Below, in pieces: positions 35,901 through 47,627 of a stretch of 64,000 bases of DNA. Position 1 is the stretch's first letter, and each line of letters starts with the position of its first letter. The translations under genes were made by a program, and so were the position numbers. The DNA is from Phaseolus vulgaris (lineage: Eukaryota > Streptophyta > Magnoliopsida > Fabales > Fabaceae): NCBI RefSeq assembly GCF_000499845.2, contig NC_023758.2, forward strand, positions 22,371,366-22,435,365. Direction: 5' to 3'. Below the pieces are notes generated by a model. It had not been told where the DNA came from. It saw only the letters and a program-made list of their open reading frames with translations, and searched no databases.

Positions 35901-36468
35901 AAGCTGCATAAATAGTCTTATGTTGTAAATTAAGTAGAAACTATTAAGTTTACTAATCATATTAACTATATGTAATTACCATTTATATCACTAGCACTAC
36001 AAACTAACTAAACCACATTAATATATAAGTCGGTATAACAATATTGGAATAACATTATTAAGATATTATGAGGTCTAAAAATATGTAAATATCATATCAA
36101 ATAGTATTCTTAATTAACTCGATACTTTAGATAAATTTTATGAAGTTTATGGAAGAACATGAGATATGAAAAATGGAAAAAGAAGGTAGGGAAAGAAACA
36201 GTGAGTGAGAAAAGGAAGAGATGAATTTGGGAGGAAAAGTGTGGATGCTTAACCAAACTCAACCGACTTTTTGACGTATCTTGCTTCTCCCTCTTCCCTC
36301 TCTCCCCTTTCTTCATTTTCTTTATTTTAATTCTAACTATTTGGTGTCCACGACCACAGTGGACAAACAAAAACACGGAACCTTATTGTTTGCTCTTGTT
36401 CACTGTCTCTGCTAAGCAAAGCGTCTCAAATCACATTCTTTAACATATCACCTCCTTCAACAACTCTC
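29924..36468. other. Intergenic DNA, 6.5 kb, AT-rich
   Basis: The first few hundred bases are probably the 3' UTR of the RING-H2 gene. The rest is AT-rich with no supported gene. A 21-bp direct duplication (TTTCTCCAGGCTTTCACAAA) lies at about 33227-33268. The 118-codon ORF at 35504 has no recognisable domain. Polypyrimidine-rich sequence at about 36280-36330 may belong to the protease promoter. Confidence 0.5.
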
Positions 36469-39400
36469 ATGGCTCCTTCTTTCAATTCCAACCATAATCA
36501 TCGACACACTTTTCTTTCTGTGTCACTGGTCATGGTGCTGTTCACGAGTTCCCACGCGCTTCATTCCTTCGGCTTCGACATACACCACCGCTTCTCCGAT
36601 CCGGTGAAGGAGGTTTTCGGCGTTGCTGACTTACCCGACAAGGGAACTTGCGAGTACTATGTTGCCATGGCCCACAGAGACCGAATGTTCCGGGGCCGGC
36701 GTCTCGCCGACGGTCACCATACTCCTCTCACTTTTGTCCCCAGCAACGAGACTTATCAGATTGGGACATTTGGATTGTATGGATTCTTCAACTGCTTGCA
36801 AAATTTTAGTTACTTTTTATGTTTTCTGGGTCATAGTTTTTTACTAGAATTTTCGAGAATATAGATCTGTGCAAAGAATCAGAAGGACGAATAGAATATG
36901 GGTTATGATTTTGGTGCTTTAAAAGGTGCAGAAAGAAAACCGAAAGGGGATATGCTTTCTTTTCTTTTTTAAGAGACCATATATTACGAGGTTTCCAAAA
37001 AAAATTCCTTTTTTTTGGGTTGTGTGAAAATCTCTTTTATTTGCAGCTTTTAGTCCTTTTTTTTAAGAAAAAGGGGAAATTTTTTGAATGAATTTTGTGA
37101 GGTATTCTCTGGGTGGTTTGTGTGTAATAGTATAATAATTAGTAATTTCTATTATTCGGATTTCAGCTTGCATTTTGCCAATGTTTCTGTTGGGACTCCA
37201 CCTTTATCGTTTCTGGTGGCATTGGATACTGGTAGTGACTTGTTCTGGTTACCTTGCAATTGTACTAAATGTGTGCATGCTATAGAGATATCAAACCAGG
37301 TATGCCATCTCATTTATTATTTTAACTGTTTTTTTCCTTTAATTTATACTTTATCTGAATGCTTGCACTTTTTGAGTGCTGGTGTGAAACTTCATTTGCA
37401 TCATCATTAGTTGCTGAAGGATTTCTTGATAGTTAGTCTTGATTATGGGAATCGTATTGCCCTTATATGTGTTTTTCTCTTCTTTTTTTTGGGTTCTTGA
37501 TCAGTTGTGAACAAAAGTACAAAACTGATGCAGAAGTTTGAATTGATGACACTTTTTTAATACTTTTACTTGCCAGAGAATTGATTTTAGTATCTATGAT
37601 CTTAAAGGATCATCCACAAGTGAAAAGGTTTTGTGCAATAGCAGCTTATGTGAGCTACAGAGACAATGCTCTTCATCCGGTGGCGTTTGTCCTTATGAAG
37701 TAAACTATCTATCGAATGGCACTTCAACATCTGGGTTCCTGGTGGATGATGTGTTGCACTTAATTACAGACGACCATCAAACAAAAGATGCTGATACACG
37801 AGTTACTTTTGGGTAAAATTGTCTACATCTTACTGTGATATTTATTGGTAATACATATACATATGAAGCATTAGAGTTTATTCTTGACCATACTGCATTG
37901 CAACTTCTTTTGGGCTTACTTGTTTTTGACAACATGCTCATTGGTATTTGTCATTCAATATGTTGCAGTTGTGGCCAAGTTCAGACTGGTGCTTTTTTGG
38001 ATGGGGCTGCCCCAAATGGTCTCCTTGGACTAGGAATGGGTGATGTATCTGTCCCAAGTATCTTAGCCAAAGAAGGGCTCACTTCAAATTCTTTTTCAAT
38101 GTGTTTTGGACTTGATGGTCTTGGAAGAATCACATTTGGGGATAATAGTAGCTTGGTTCAAGGAAAAACACCATTCAACCTAAGGGCATCGCAGTAAGTA
38201 GTTATAATCCTTTTTTCTTCTTTCCATTTAGTTCAACAAGAAGTTATCACTTTCACTTGAATGCACACCCAAACATACCAAAAAAATGAATGAATATTGG
38301 CTTAGGTAGTATTTGGTTTCATTCTGGTTGACACTCATGACATGCCTTGACCTTAAATGGAGCACCCTCCACTACCTTGAGAACTTCTTTAGTAAAAGCA
38401 AAAGCAACATATAACAGAAACTATAGAGGAAAAATATCTTAACTAGTGCTTATTTTAACATTCGTTCTTCTTTACAGTCCTACTTACAATATTACTGTAT
38501 CCCAAATTAATTTGGGAGGAAATGTTGCCGATCTTGAGTTTCATGCAATATTTGACTCTGGTACCTCGTTCACATACCTAAATGACCCAGCTTATACTCA
38601 GATTACTAACAGTGTAAGTAATGTTAAGTATAGTTGGTTAAGAAGGTAACTAGGCCTTCATGTGACATGAGTTTTTAATTTTTTCCCATTATTTTTGCAG
38701 TTTAATTCAGTAGTTAAACTACAACGGCATTCATCTTCTAGTAGTTCTGATGAGCTCCCCTTCGAGTACTGTTATGACTTAAGGTGATTTTAGCTTCACA
38801 GAAGTCTCTACTCCCTTTTCATTTTAAAACCATCAGGCACTGATTTTGACTTTACCTGCAGTTCAAACCAGGTTGTTGAAATTCCCTTCAATCTGACCAT
38901 GAAAGGTGGAGATACTTACACTGTCACAGATCCTATAGTAACTGTCTCCGGGGAGGTGAGAATATGAAATCCAACTTTTGGTTTCATTCATATAACTATC
39001 CAATGATTTTTTAGGCTGTAACATCATAAATGCTTATTGTGATGATCCAGGATATTAGCCTACTTTGTTTGGGTGTCCTGAAAAGCAACAACGTGAATAT
39101 CATTGGACGTGAGTATTTTATTTGAAGAAACTAAAATATATATGATTAAATGTTCTTAAACTTTTCAATTATTTTGGTTAATTCATGCTTCTTATCAATA
39201 AGCCACAACTGCTACATTCTTATAAGATCTTGTGTAGCATTCGCCAATGCCTGTCTTGTTTGTCTGTTTTTGTTTGACAAATCTTACATCAATACTATGA
39301 CAAAGACATCTATAACTTCTTCCACTGTTACTGCTGATGTTTTGATACATACCTAGAGTATTCATAGTATTTATCTTGATACAGAGAACTTCATGGCTGG

Positions 39401-39732
39401 TTACCATATAGTGTTTGACCGCGACAACATGATTCTGGGTTGGAAGGAATCTAATTGTAAGTGCATGTACATTTCACTCTCTACTGCTTCAGTTCACTGC
39501 ATTTTTTCTCCAATAGTATTGTTAATGAGACATGTTATTCACAGGTTATGATGATGAATTCTCTACTTTACCTGTTAACCGATCACACTCCTCTGCTATT
39601 CCTCCTGCCATAGCTGTGAATCCTGAAGCAACATCAAATCAGCCTAATGAGCTGTCACCTAATCTTTCATTTAAGATAAAGCCTACTTCTGCCTTAATAA
39701 TGGCCCTTTTTTTGCTTTTGACCATATTTTGA
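36469..39732 (+). CDS. Aspartyl protease family protein 1-like (A1 family), GPI-anchor-like tail
   Basis: Ten exons, all GT/AG and in phase: 36469-36776, 37167-37299, 37577-37812, 37969-38193, 38478-38613, 38701-38783, 38862-38955, 39051-39108, 39385-39456 and 39545-39732, giving 510 aa. A hydrophobic signal segment (LVMVLFTSSHAL) ends near residue 32. The two catalytic aspartates sit in DTGS (Asp123, ALDTGSDLFWLPC) and DSGTS (Asp327, AIFDSGTSFTYL), so both lobes of a pepsin-fold protease are intact. Between them is the Cys-rich plant-type insert (CNSSLCELQRQC, VCPYEVNYLSNGTSTSGFL). The Ser/Pro-rich C-terminus ends in a hydrophobic stretch (ALIMALFLLLTIF) with no charged tail, as in GPI-anchored members, so it is probably secreted and attached to the plasma membrane or wall. 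It acts as an endopeptidase; its substrate is unknown. It lies 6.5 kb downstream of the RING-H2 gene in the same direction. Confidence 0.93.
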
Positions 39733-42107
39733 GCATACCTTAGGCTATTTAGTGTTATATTACTAGTATTAGTATTTTTTAGCAACACTAGAGAAACATT
39801 ATTTCTATACATTTTTGGATTCTTAGTAGCATTAATCTGATAACGAGTCTGTAAATAATGTGAAAACATGTCAGTATAGTTATGAAAATACATATATGTT
39901 TCCATTCTTACATGTTCATGGTTTGTCTGACTTCACTTTTACATGTTAATTACAAATCCACATAGTTGTAAACGCAGAAGACCATTGACTCATGACTTGG
40001 ACAAGACCCAATCAAATTGTGCAGGTTGTGCTAGAAAAACTGAGAGATTAGTTATAAATCCTCACATATAGTTGAAAATGGACTATGCATTTGATTTTTA
40101 ACCATAGTTTGGTCTTTTCTTTTTGACATCTTATAAAAATCAATTTACACTCTTCTATTATGGAAACATTAATTTTAAATGTATAATCATCACAGAGGGA
40201 CACTAAATAGTGCTAATTCTCTACATTCAAAAGTGCAAAAATGAAGAACAACTCATATGAACCAGAAAAGTTCAATATGGAATGCAAGCTATTAAATAGT
40301 GTTAATTGTAGAAGAAAATCATGCAAGCTGGCAGTGCTTAAACCAGGTCAACAAGTTATGAACACATATATTGACTTTAAAGATTTATGAACTCTTACCA
40401 GCCGCCTTAGATTGAAAAGTTGAAAATTTTTGTGCCCAGTTTTTCTTTCAATGCTATTTATTTATAAGCTGTTGAATTTATGACAAAAGAAAAACTTGGT
40501 CTTCATGAATTGTTAGTTGTTGAGATCAATTCCACATGTTCAAAATTTGAGGCCAAAGGTGGACCACTAGCAGCTATTATTTGAATATTTTCTCTCTCAC
40601 CAAGACCATCCTTCTTTCCCTTTTGCCCTTGCCTCTTCACATTTTAGATCATGTATATCCCAATTCTATATCATTCTCCTTCCATCTATAAAATATTAAT
40701 TTAATATTTTCTTTTCTATTTCTTTCTTTTCATTAATAATATCTTTATCGGTTTCTCTTAATTATTTTAGTCTACTATAATAAATATTAGATTTAAGTAT
40801 ATTTTTATTCCCTCCAAATTTACATTTTTCAATTCTCTGTAAGAATTTTTTCTCTCTGTCATTTTTAGACCTTAAATGAAAAATATTGATCAGCATAACT
40901 AAAATAACAAAACATGTTTTCTATTTTTTGAACACATAATTTAGTTAAGTAATATATTTATTATTTAATATATTGTACTTTATTTTTCCTTTCAATGTTA
41001 TATTTTAGTTTCTATAATTTTGTTACTTTTAAATCTTTTAACATTTTTTAGTGTTTTATAGTTTTTATTACTAACTAAAAAAAATTTAGTACGAATAATG
41101 AAAATATTAATTAAAAAAATTAGATTACATTTCAATGCATATATTTTAACAAAAAATTATATATATTTTTAAAAATAGTAATTAATTTTTAAAAATAGTA
41201 ATTAATTTTTAAAAAATAGTAATTAATTTTTAAAAAATAGTAATTAATTACTTAATTAAATTACATATCTAAAAATATAATTTTCATAATTTAAATATTT
41301 TTTTACCTTCATTATATTAATAATTTTTACTTTTAGTAACCATAATTAAGATTAAGAAAGAGTGATAAAAGAATCTGAGGAATTTAAAACTACCAAATAT
41401 TTTGCTGGAACTAAATGAAGATCAAGTCATATTTGTAAGAATTAAAAACATATTTAAACTTAAATATTATAAATAACTTTCTTTGTACCACCATGGAATA
41501 ATTTAATTTTGAAAATTAAAACTTACTACTATTCTCTTCATACATTAATTAGTTAATAATAAATTTAAAAAATACTATAATTACAAACAAATTAAATATT
41601 TTTAATTAAAATTAATCAAATTTTGTGAATTAATTATAAACATATTTTATTTAAGTCCAAATGTTTCCATCCATTACTTGGTTCTTGGGTTCTTTGTCAC
41701 TTTCACTTTGTGAATAATCTCTCAAAGGCATGTTTTTGAAGAATGATGTCCTTTTCTTCTTAACTTGCACCTTGATCAGTATCATTCTTATCTACACACA
41801 TATTTTACCAGAAAATGATAAAACATTAAGGTTCAGTATGAAGTAAATCATAAAAAATTACAAATACAGATATTTTCTGCATATAATACATGATACCTAA
41901 CAAGATAGACAAATGCATATATTAGTTTTAATGCACAAAAGCATGGTAACAAAAATAGGGCATTATGTCTTAATCATAACTGAAACTTTTGATAAGTTTA
42001 TGAAAAAAGCATCATAAGATCATAACTTCAACTGGAATGCAAGTTTTTTCACAAAAGGAAGGGGAAATTAAAATTAAAATTTTATTATGATAGCATTTTC
42101 TTATTAT
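39733..42107. other. Intergenic DNA, AT-rich, with a short tandem repeat
   Basis: After the protease 3' UTR no gene is seen. At about 41166-41251 four copies of a 20-21 bp unit (TTTTTAAAAATAGTAATTAA) stand in tandem. Confidence 0.55.
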
Positions 42108-42795
42108 TAGGGGTGGCAAAGTAGGTCCGCCCGCCTCGCATTGACCCGCCCCACAAAGTTATTGCAGGCTAGAATTTCCGACCCGCCCCGCATAAGAGCT
42201 GGCCCGCAGGTTTGAGAGCTGGCCCGCAGGTTTGAGAGCTAGCCCGCGTTTTTTTTTAAATTAAATATATTTTTTTACATTTTGTTCTTAAAAAATTGTC
42301 AAATTAAACCTATGTATTTGTTACTATCAAACCTATTTTTTTTTCTTCCTTTTCAAACATAGTCAAACATAAAAAAAAAATTAAACATTAAGATAAATAT
42401 CAAATATCACTATTCTTCCACTTTCAAAACATTAAAACTACCTAATTCCAAAACATTAAACATAAACATAAACATTAATTCAAAAACATTAAACATAAAC
42501 ATTATTGACATTCTTTCATTTCAATAACATTGGATGCCGCTTTAAAAGAACTTTCATCCATTTTTTCAAAATTATAATCTTCCTCGTCATCTGCACACAT
42601 TAAAACAATGACAATTTTTTTTTCTTGCGGGTTAGCGGGTCAGCCCGCCCCGTCCCGCTGCTGGCCCGCGCGGGCCGCAGGCTAATGCGGGGCGGGCTAA
42701 TGCGGGTTAGCGGGTTGAAAAGGTCAGCCCGCCCCGCGTTTTTTACCAATGGGCCGTGGGCCAGCCCGCATGGCCCACCCGCTTTGCCATCCCTA
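42108..42795. mobile_element. Non-autonomous hAT-type transposon, second family member
   Basis: The ends are TAGGGGTGGCAAAGTAGG on the left and, inverted, TAGGGATGGCAAAGCGGG on the right, the same terminal family as the element at 9768. GC-rich sub-terminal arms built of GGCCCGC/GCGGGCC words flank an AT-rich centre with small direct repeats (GAGAGCTGGCCCGCAGGTTT twice at 42198-42240). There is no transposase. The 8-bp flanks CTTATTAT and CTTTATCA agree at only four positions, so the target duplication has decayed or the right end differs slightly. Confidence 0.65.
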
Positions 42796-45038
42796 CTTTA
42801 TCATTAATGAATTTTTATCATGAGCCAAAAACACTGCATTTCAGTTTTGTTCAGAATAAGAAAACCATTTCATTGCAGACTTCATTAGATAATGACATAA
42901 ACTTAAGGGAGAGAAACATAATAAGGAATAAAGGTATTGTTACAATCAACTACTCTACCAGTCTAGTTTTGCTTAAATATTACTCTTCATTCTAACCAAC
43001 TTGGCTTGAAATATCTAAACATAGAAAGTCTAGTTTAGACTTCTTGATAGTTAAGATGAAATGGTTTTTGTTTAAAATGTTTTTAGTCATTTTAAATATA
43101 TAACATGTTATATATATATATATAACATGTTATTTAAATGGATAAAAATAAGTGAAAAAAAAATGTATTTATATTAGTAAAAAATCTTATTGAGTGAAGA
43201 TGTTCAAAGTAGTAGTATTAAAATAATATCACTCTTATTATGATTTAAATTAAGCAAGATCCCTTGACCAAAACATTGTGACATAAGCAGTACGTCAACC
43301 AGGGACAGTTGTTTAGGACTAGAATCACATACCCAATATCAGCCAATATCACAACATAATCATCTTACATTATACTATAGTCTTTAGATCTTTGGAAAAT
43401 AAATTCACCTTTATAAAAAGCCTTACTACATTCATTATCTTATTAATGGTCATGTTTTTCTTATAAACAATTCAAATCAAGTAATCATTATTCTTGGTTC
43501 AGAATTGTATAAACAAATGCCAATAATATAATTTAAAAACAAATTATAAATTAAACACATTATTGACATTCATTACTTTTAGGAATTTAATGTAACAAAA
43601 AAAATTCATCCTGAATATAACGGCTTTAACCCATATTTTATATTATTCGATTCTGTTACTATTTTTATCTATAAATAAATACGTTTATTTTACAATATCA
43701 ATCCTATATTTATTTTATTTATTCTTAATAAATTCAAAAGAAAAATAGTAAAACATGGCTTAAATTTTCATTCAAATAAATATTCATATTTAGTGTTAAT
43801 CGTGATTTGAGTATAATGGGGTTCTAGTAAAAGATTAAGAGTACAATTTCTTAGATTTATACAGTTTCAGTAGCCAGTACCAGCAACACCACAGCAACTC
43901 TGTATGTATCATCTATTCATCTTTTGACAAACAATCAGCTAATTTACTTACATTTTGAGGCCAAAAGTGCACTACAGACTATTCATTACGTAAATATAGC
44001 ACAAGTGATTGAATAAGCTACTTTTTCATCTTAAACATTAAAAAAATGGCATTATACTGTTTGCTTTTTACAAATGCACCGGACTGTCTGGACACAAATT
44101 AGTACTGTTAATCATAAGATTCCTCTGAACTATAATTCACATAAGCAGGAAAGCTCCTACAATAATAATTGTAGTTTTGATAAGACCTGCCTACCATTAT
44201 AACCAACAAAGCCTTGCAATGCAAGATTTAGCACTAAAAAGACAAGAATTACGATGGCTCAACCTTAACTACCCCATACATTCCTATATCTGAGGCGCAG
44301 TTTCCTTTGCTAGTTACTCCTTTTTGACCTGCCATTTAAAAAAAAGAGATTTGTTTTCAATTAAATGTCTATAAAGAATTGAGATAAACACTTTCTAAAA
44401 GAGAAGTTAAAACTCAGAAGAAAGAAACATTAAGTACTTTTCTCACAAATAATGAATAATAGTTTTAAAAAATCATAAATGAGTTTCGCCAAAAAAATAA
44501 AGGATACAAACATAACGTTGAAATAGAATAGCGCATGGACAATTGATCACATGGTTGTTGTCCTCAATTTCTGTTAAAAAGTGTAGACTTGATATCTCAA
44601 GTGTTTTATGGTAAAATCAAATATTTCACCTTCGACATTAGGACAATATGAGAAGGCCAAGGGCAATGTCATAATCAATGAATCATAATGGTGTATTATG
44701 GGGCAGGGGATGAAATTGTGATCTTACCAACCGTACTCTTGAAGAGGCGAGACCATGGAACTATAACTTCAGAGTGGATTTAACATGAATATGTAATTAC
44801 ATTATTCTGATTGAGGGTACTGTGAAAAAAAGTAATAAAAGAGGAACATCACATATCATAAGCCACAGAAAGCTACTATAAAAGTTTAATAACCTTCATT
44901 TAGTCCACTGATCATAAAGTGGATTGTCTTTTTGTAACGAGAATGCTTCAACATTACTACTCTTCATTGATAGTACTTCTTAACGAATTGATTTCTTGGG
45001 CCACGATATCTCATACAATGATTAACCTCTTTTATCTC
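42796..45038. other. Intergenic DNA upstream of the peroxidase gene
   Basis: No firm gene. On the minus strand a possible terminal exon at 44249-44328 (acceptor GGCAG, stop TAA) and a possible donor-ended piece at about 44728-44760 together give a short frame with GQKGVTSKGNCASDIGMYG. I cannot assign it to a family. The last few hundred bases should include the peroxidase promoter. Confidence 0.4.
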
Positions 45039-45046
45039 TATAAAAA
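45039..45046 (+). promoter_or_regulatory. TATA box of the peroxidase gene
   Basis: TATAAAAA lies 65-72 bases before the start codon at 45111, in a pyrimidine-rich setting (CTCTTTTATCTC before, CCCATTCCTCC after). Position and sequence fit a plant TATA box with a leader of about 40 nt. Confidence 0.65.
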
Positions 45047-45110
45047 CCCATTCCTCCATCGTTAATTTCAACAGCTAAAAGCTAAAAATCATCAAAGTAC
45101 TCAAATTGGC

Positions 45111-46415
45111 ATGGCTACCATGGTTGCTTTCTTGAACTTGGTCATCATGCTTTCAGTAGTATCTACCGGAAAGTCACTGAGCTTAAACTACTACGAAAAT
45201 ACATGCCCTAAAGTGGAGTGCATTGTTGCCAAGGCAGTGAAGGATGCCACTGCTAAGGACAAAACTGTTCCTGCAGCTCTGCTTCGAATGCACTTCCACG
45301 ATTGTTTCATTCGGGTAACAGAATTTTGACTCCCTCCTTTCCTCTAGACTGTTTGTTTCTGCTTCATTTGATGTGTCATTAATAAAATCAATTTTTCTTA
45401 TTTTTTCTCCTATTTTCTTGAAGGGGTGTGATGCCTCCGTGCTGTTAAATTCAAAAGGAAACAGCAAAGCAGAAAAAGATGGGCCACCAAATGTTTCTTT
45501 GCATGCATTCTATGTCATTGATGCAGCAAAGAAAGCATTAGAAGCCGCATGCCCTGGTGTGGTCTCTTGCGCTGATATCCTAGCTCTGGCAGCAAGGGAT
45601 GCAGTTTTTCTGGTAAGTAATCTATTAAAGTACCAAATTTCTCATCAATAAGATTCTAAACAATTGTTATGTTATGTCTTTGAGAATTGATAACTGCAGC
45701 TACGGTAAATTGTATTTGCAAGTCTTAACTAATGTTATAAATATATTCTACAGTCTGGAGGACCTACATGGGATGTTTCTAAAGGAAGAAAGGATGGAAG
45801 AACATCTAAGGCCAGTGAAACCATACAGTTACCAGCTCCAACCTTCAACTTATCACAACTGCGGCAAAGCTTCTCTCAAAGAGGACTGTCTGGGGAAAAC
45901 TTAGTAGCTCTGTCAGGTAAGTTCTCCCTAAAGTCAAAACTGCCAAAACTTATCATTTTTCATTTATTTCAATTTATATCTAAATAGTGTTTAGATTAAA
46001 ATATCTTTTAACTCGTGTAGGGGGGCATACTTTGGGTTTTTCTCACTGCTCATCTTTCCGGAGCAGACTCCACAACTTCAGTGCTACACATGATGTTGAC
46101 CCTTCATTAAATCCGACATTTGCAGCAAAACTGAAATCAATTTGTCCAGTAAAAAATCAGGCAAAAAAAGCAGGCACCACTATGGACCCTTCTTCAGCAA
46201 CTTTCGATAATACATATTACAGGTTGATCCTCCAAAATAAAGGCTTGTTTTCTTCTGATCAAGCTTTGCTTGATAACCCAGACACCAAGAATCTGGTTAC
46301 TAAGTTTGCCACCTCACAAAAGGCTTTTTATCAGGCTTTCGCTGAGTCCATGATCAAAATGAGTAGCATCAACGGGGGACAAGAGGTTAGGAAGGACTGC
46401 AGAGTGGTCAATTAA
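45111..46415 (+). CDS. PER64: Class III peroxidase, peroxidase 64-like
   Basis: Four exons with the classic three-intron layout of plant class III peroxidases: 45111-45314, 45424-45612, 45754-45916 and 46021-46415, giving 316 aa. A second ATG three codons in (45120) could also be used. An N-terminal signal peptide (VAFLNLVIMLSVVS) directs it to the secretory pathway. The distal haem site is LLRMHFHDCF (Arg59, His63, Asp64) and the proximal haem ligand is His188 in LSGGHTLGF. The eight cysteines that form the four conserved disulfides are all present. One extra Cys follows the first (NTCPKVEC). The enzyme oxidises phenolics with H2O2 in the cell wall. The phrases AEKDGPPNVSLHAFYVID and SMIKMSS match the peroxidase 64 group, whose Arabidopsis member is linked to Casparian-strip lignification. 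The orthologue call is from memory of the family. Confidence 0.92.
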
Positions 46416-47627
46416 AAAGTTAAATCAATTTAAAAACTGATGTTCCAAACAAGTTATTCAGTATGAAATTGGTGGAACAAATTTCTCAGATGGGCAAGAA
46501 AATTGCATTTTTTTCCTCCACAAAAGAAATTGGTATATTTATCTCAAGTTAATAATATCAAGCATGTATTGGGATTTTAATTTAGTAGTTATAAATATCA
46601 TATTGGTAGTCTTGAGTAATGAGTCAAGCAAGGTTCCACTCGGACAAATGAAGGTATCCCTGCTTAATCAGTTAAGAGAGTCAAGGTAAAATTAAGAGCT
46701 CAATTTTGTGAGAATCAAGCCAAACTTGACTCACAAAAGACTATGATTTGGAAATGACAGATATGATTTTCTTCCATAGTAATGCTACTAAATCTTATCA
46801 TGAATATATCCAATGTAGCCTCAGAAAATTATTCGTGCAGACCGTACTTTTAGGCATAGTTCATGTTTGAGTGTTCACTTTCCCATTTTCATCCCAAAAT
46901 TATTGTTGGTTGCTAAATGTTGTTTCTGAGATATATATTATTTGGAAATGACAGATGTGATTTTCTTCCATAGTAATGCTACTAAATCTTATCACGAATA
47001 TATCCAATGTAGCCTCAGATCAGAACATTATTGGTGCAGTACTTTTAGGCATAGTTCATGTTTGAGTGTTCACTTTCCCATTTTCATCCCAAAATTATTG
47101 TTGGTTGCTAAATGTTGTTTCTGAGATATAGGATGAAATGTAGCCAAGAATCGCAAAAGAAATTTTTCTTAAATTACCAACTCAATAATTATAAATGGCT
47201 TTCAGGCTCTAGCCACTTGACAGCAGTGGAAATATCAACATGTAAACAACCTTTTAATGTGTAATAACACACTAAGTGGTCTTAGAGGTAAATTAAACCT
47301 AGCCCATATATATCTCAAAAACATGTTGAAATAAATAACAGTAAAATTTTCAACAACAATTGCCATCCCAGTTCCCATCCACAAAGATTCTTGCCTTATA
47401 TCATGTCTCAAGATTAAGCAACAGCAAAATAAAAAGAAATGTTTTTTTCTTCATCTAATGTATAGCAGAGAAGTCCATTTTAGGACGCATTTATGTAGCC
47501 TGATCATGTCCTAAACAGTTTCTTGACCGTATAGATATGAGATGCAATTTTCTGAAAGCAACAAGAATTTATACAACAGCCGTCTGACCAAAAAAAAGGC
47601 AAAATTTATTCACAGTTTTGAGCTACC
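46416..47627. other. Intergenic DNA between convergent peroxidase and methyltransferase genes
   Basis: The two genes end towards each other. Besides both 3' UTRs this 1.2 kb holds the 194-bp tandem duplication listed separately. No other gene is seen. Confidence 0.6.
46746..47131. repeat. 194-bp tandem duplication
   Basis: The stretch starting ATTTGGAAATGACAG at 46746 is repeated starting at 46940 and ends with GTTTCTGAGATATA in both copies. The copies differ by scattered substitutions and small indels (for example around 46826 versus 47020), so the event is not very recent. No coding potential. Confidence 0.9.

Noticed and set aside
42625..42807. Arg/Pro-rich ORF in the hAT element
   Set aside because: It arises from GGCCCGC-type GC-rich terminal repeats and not from a protein-coding region.
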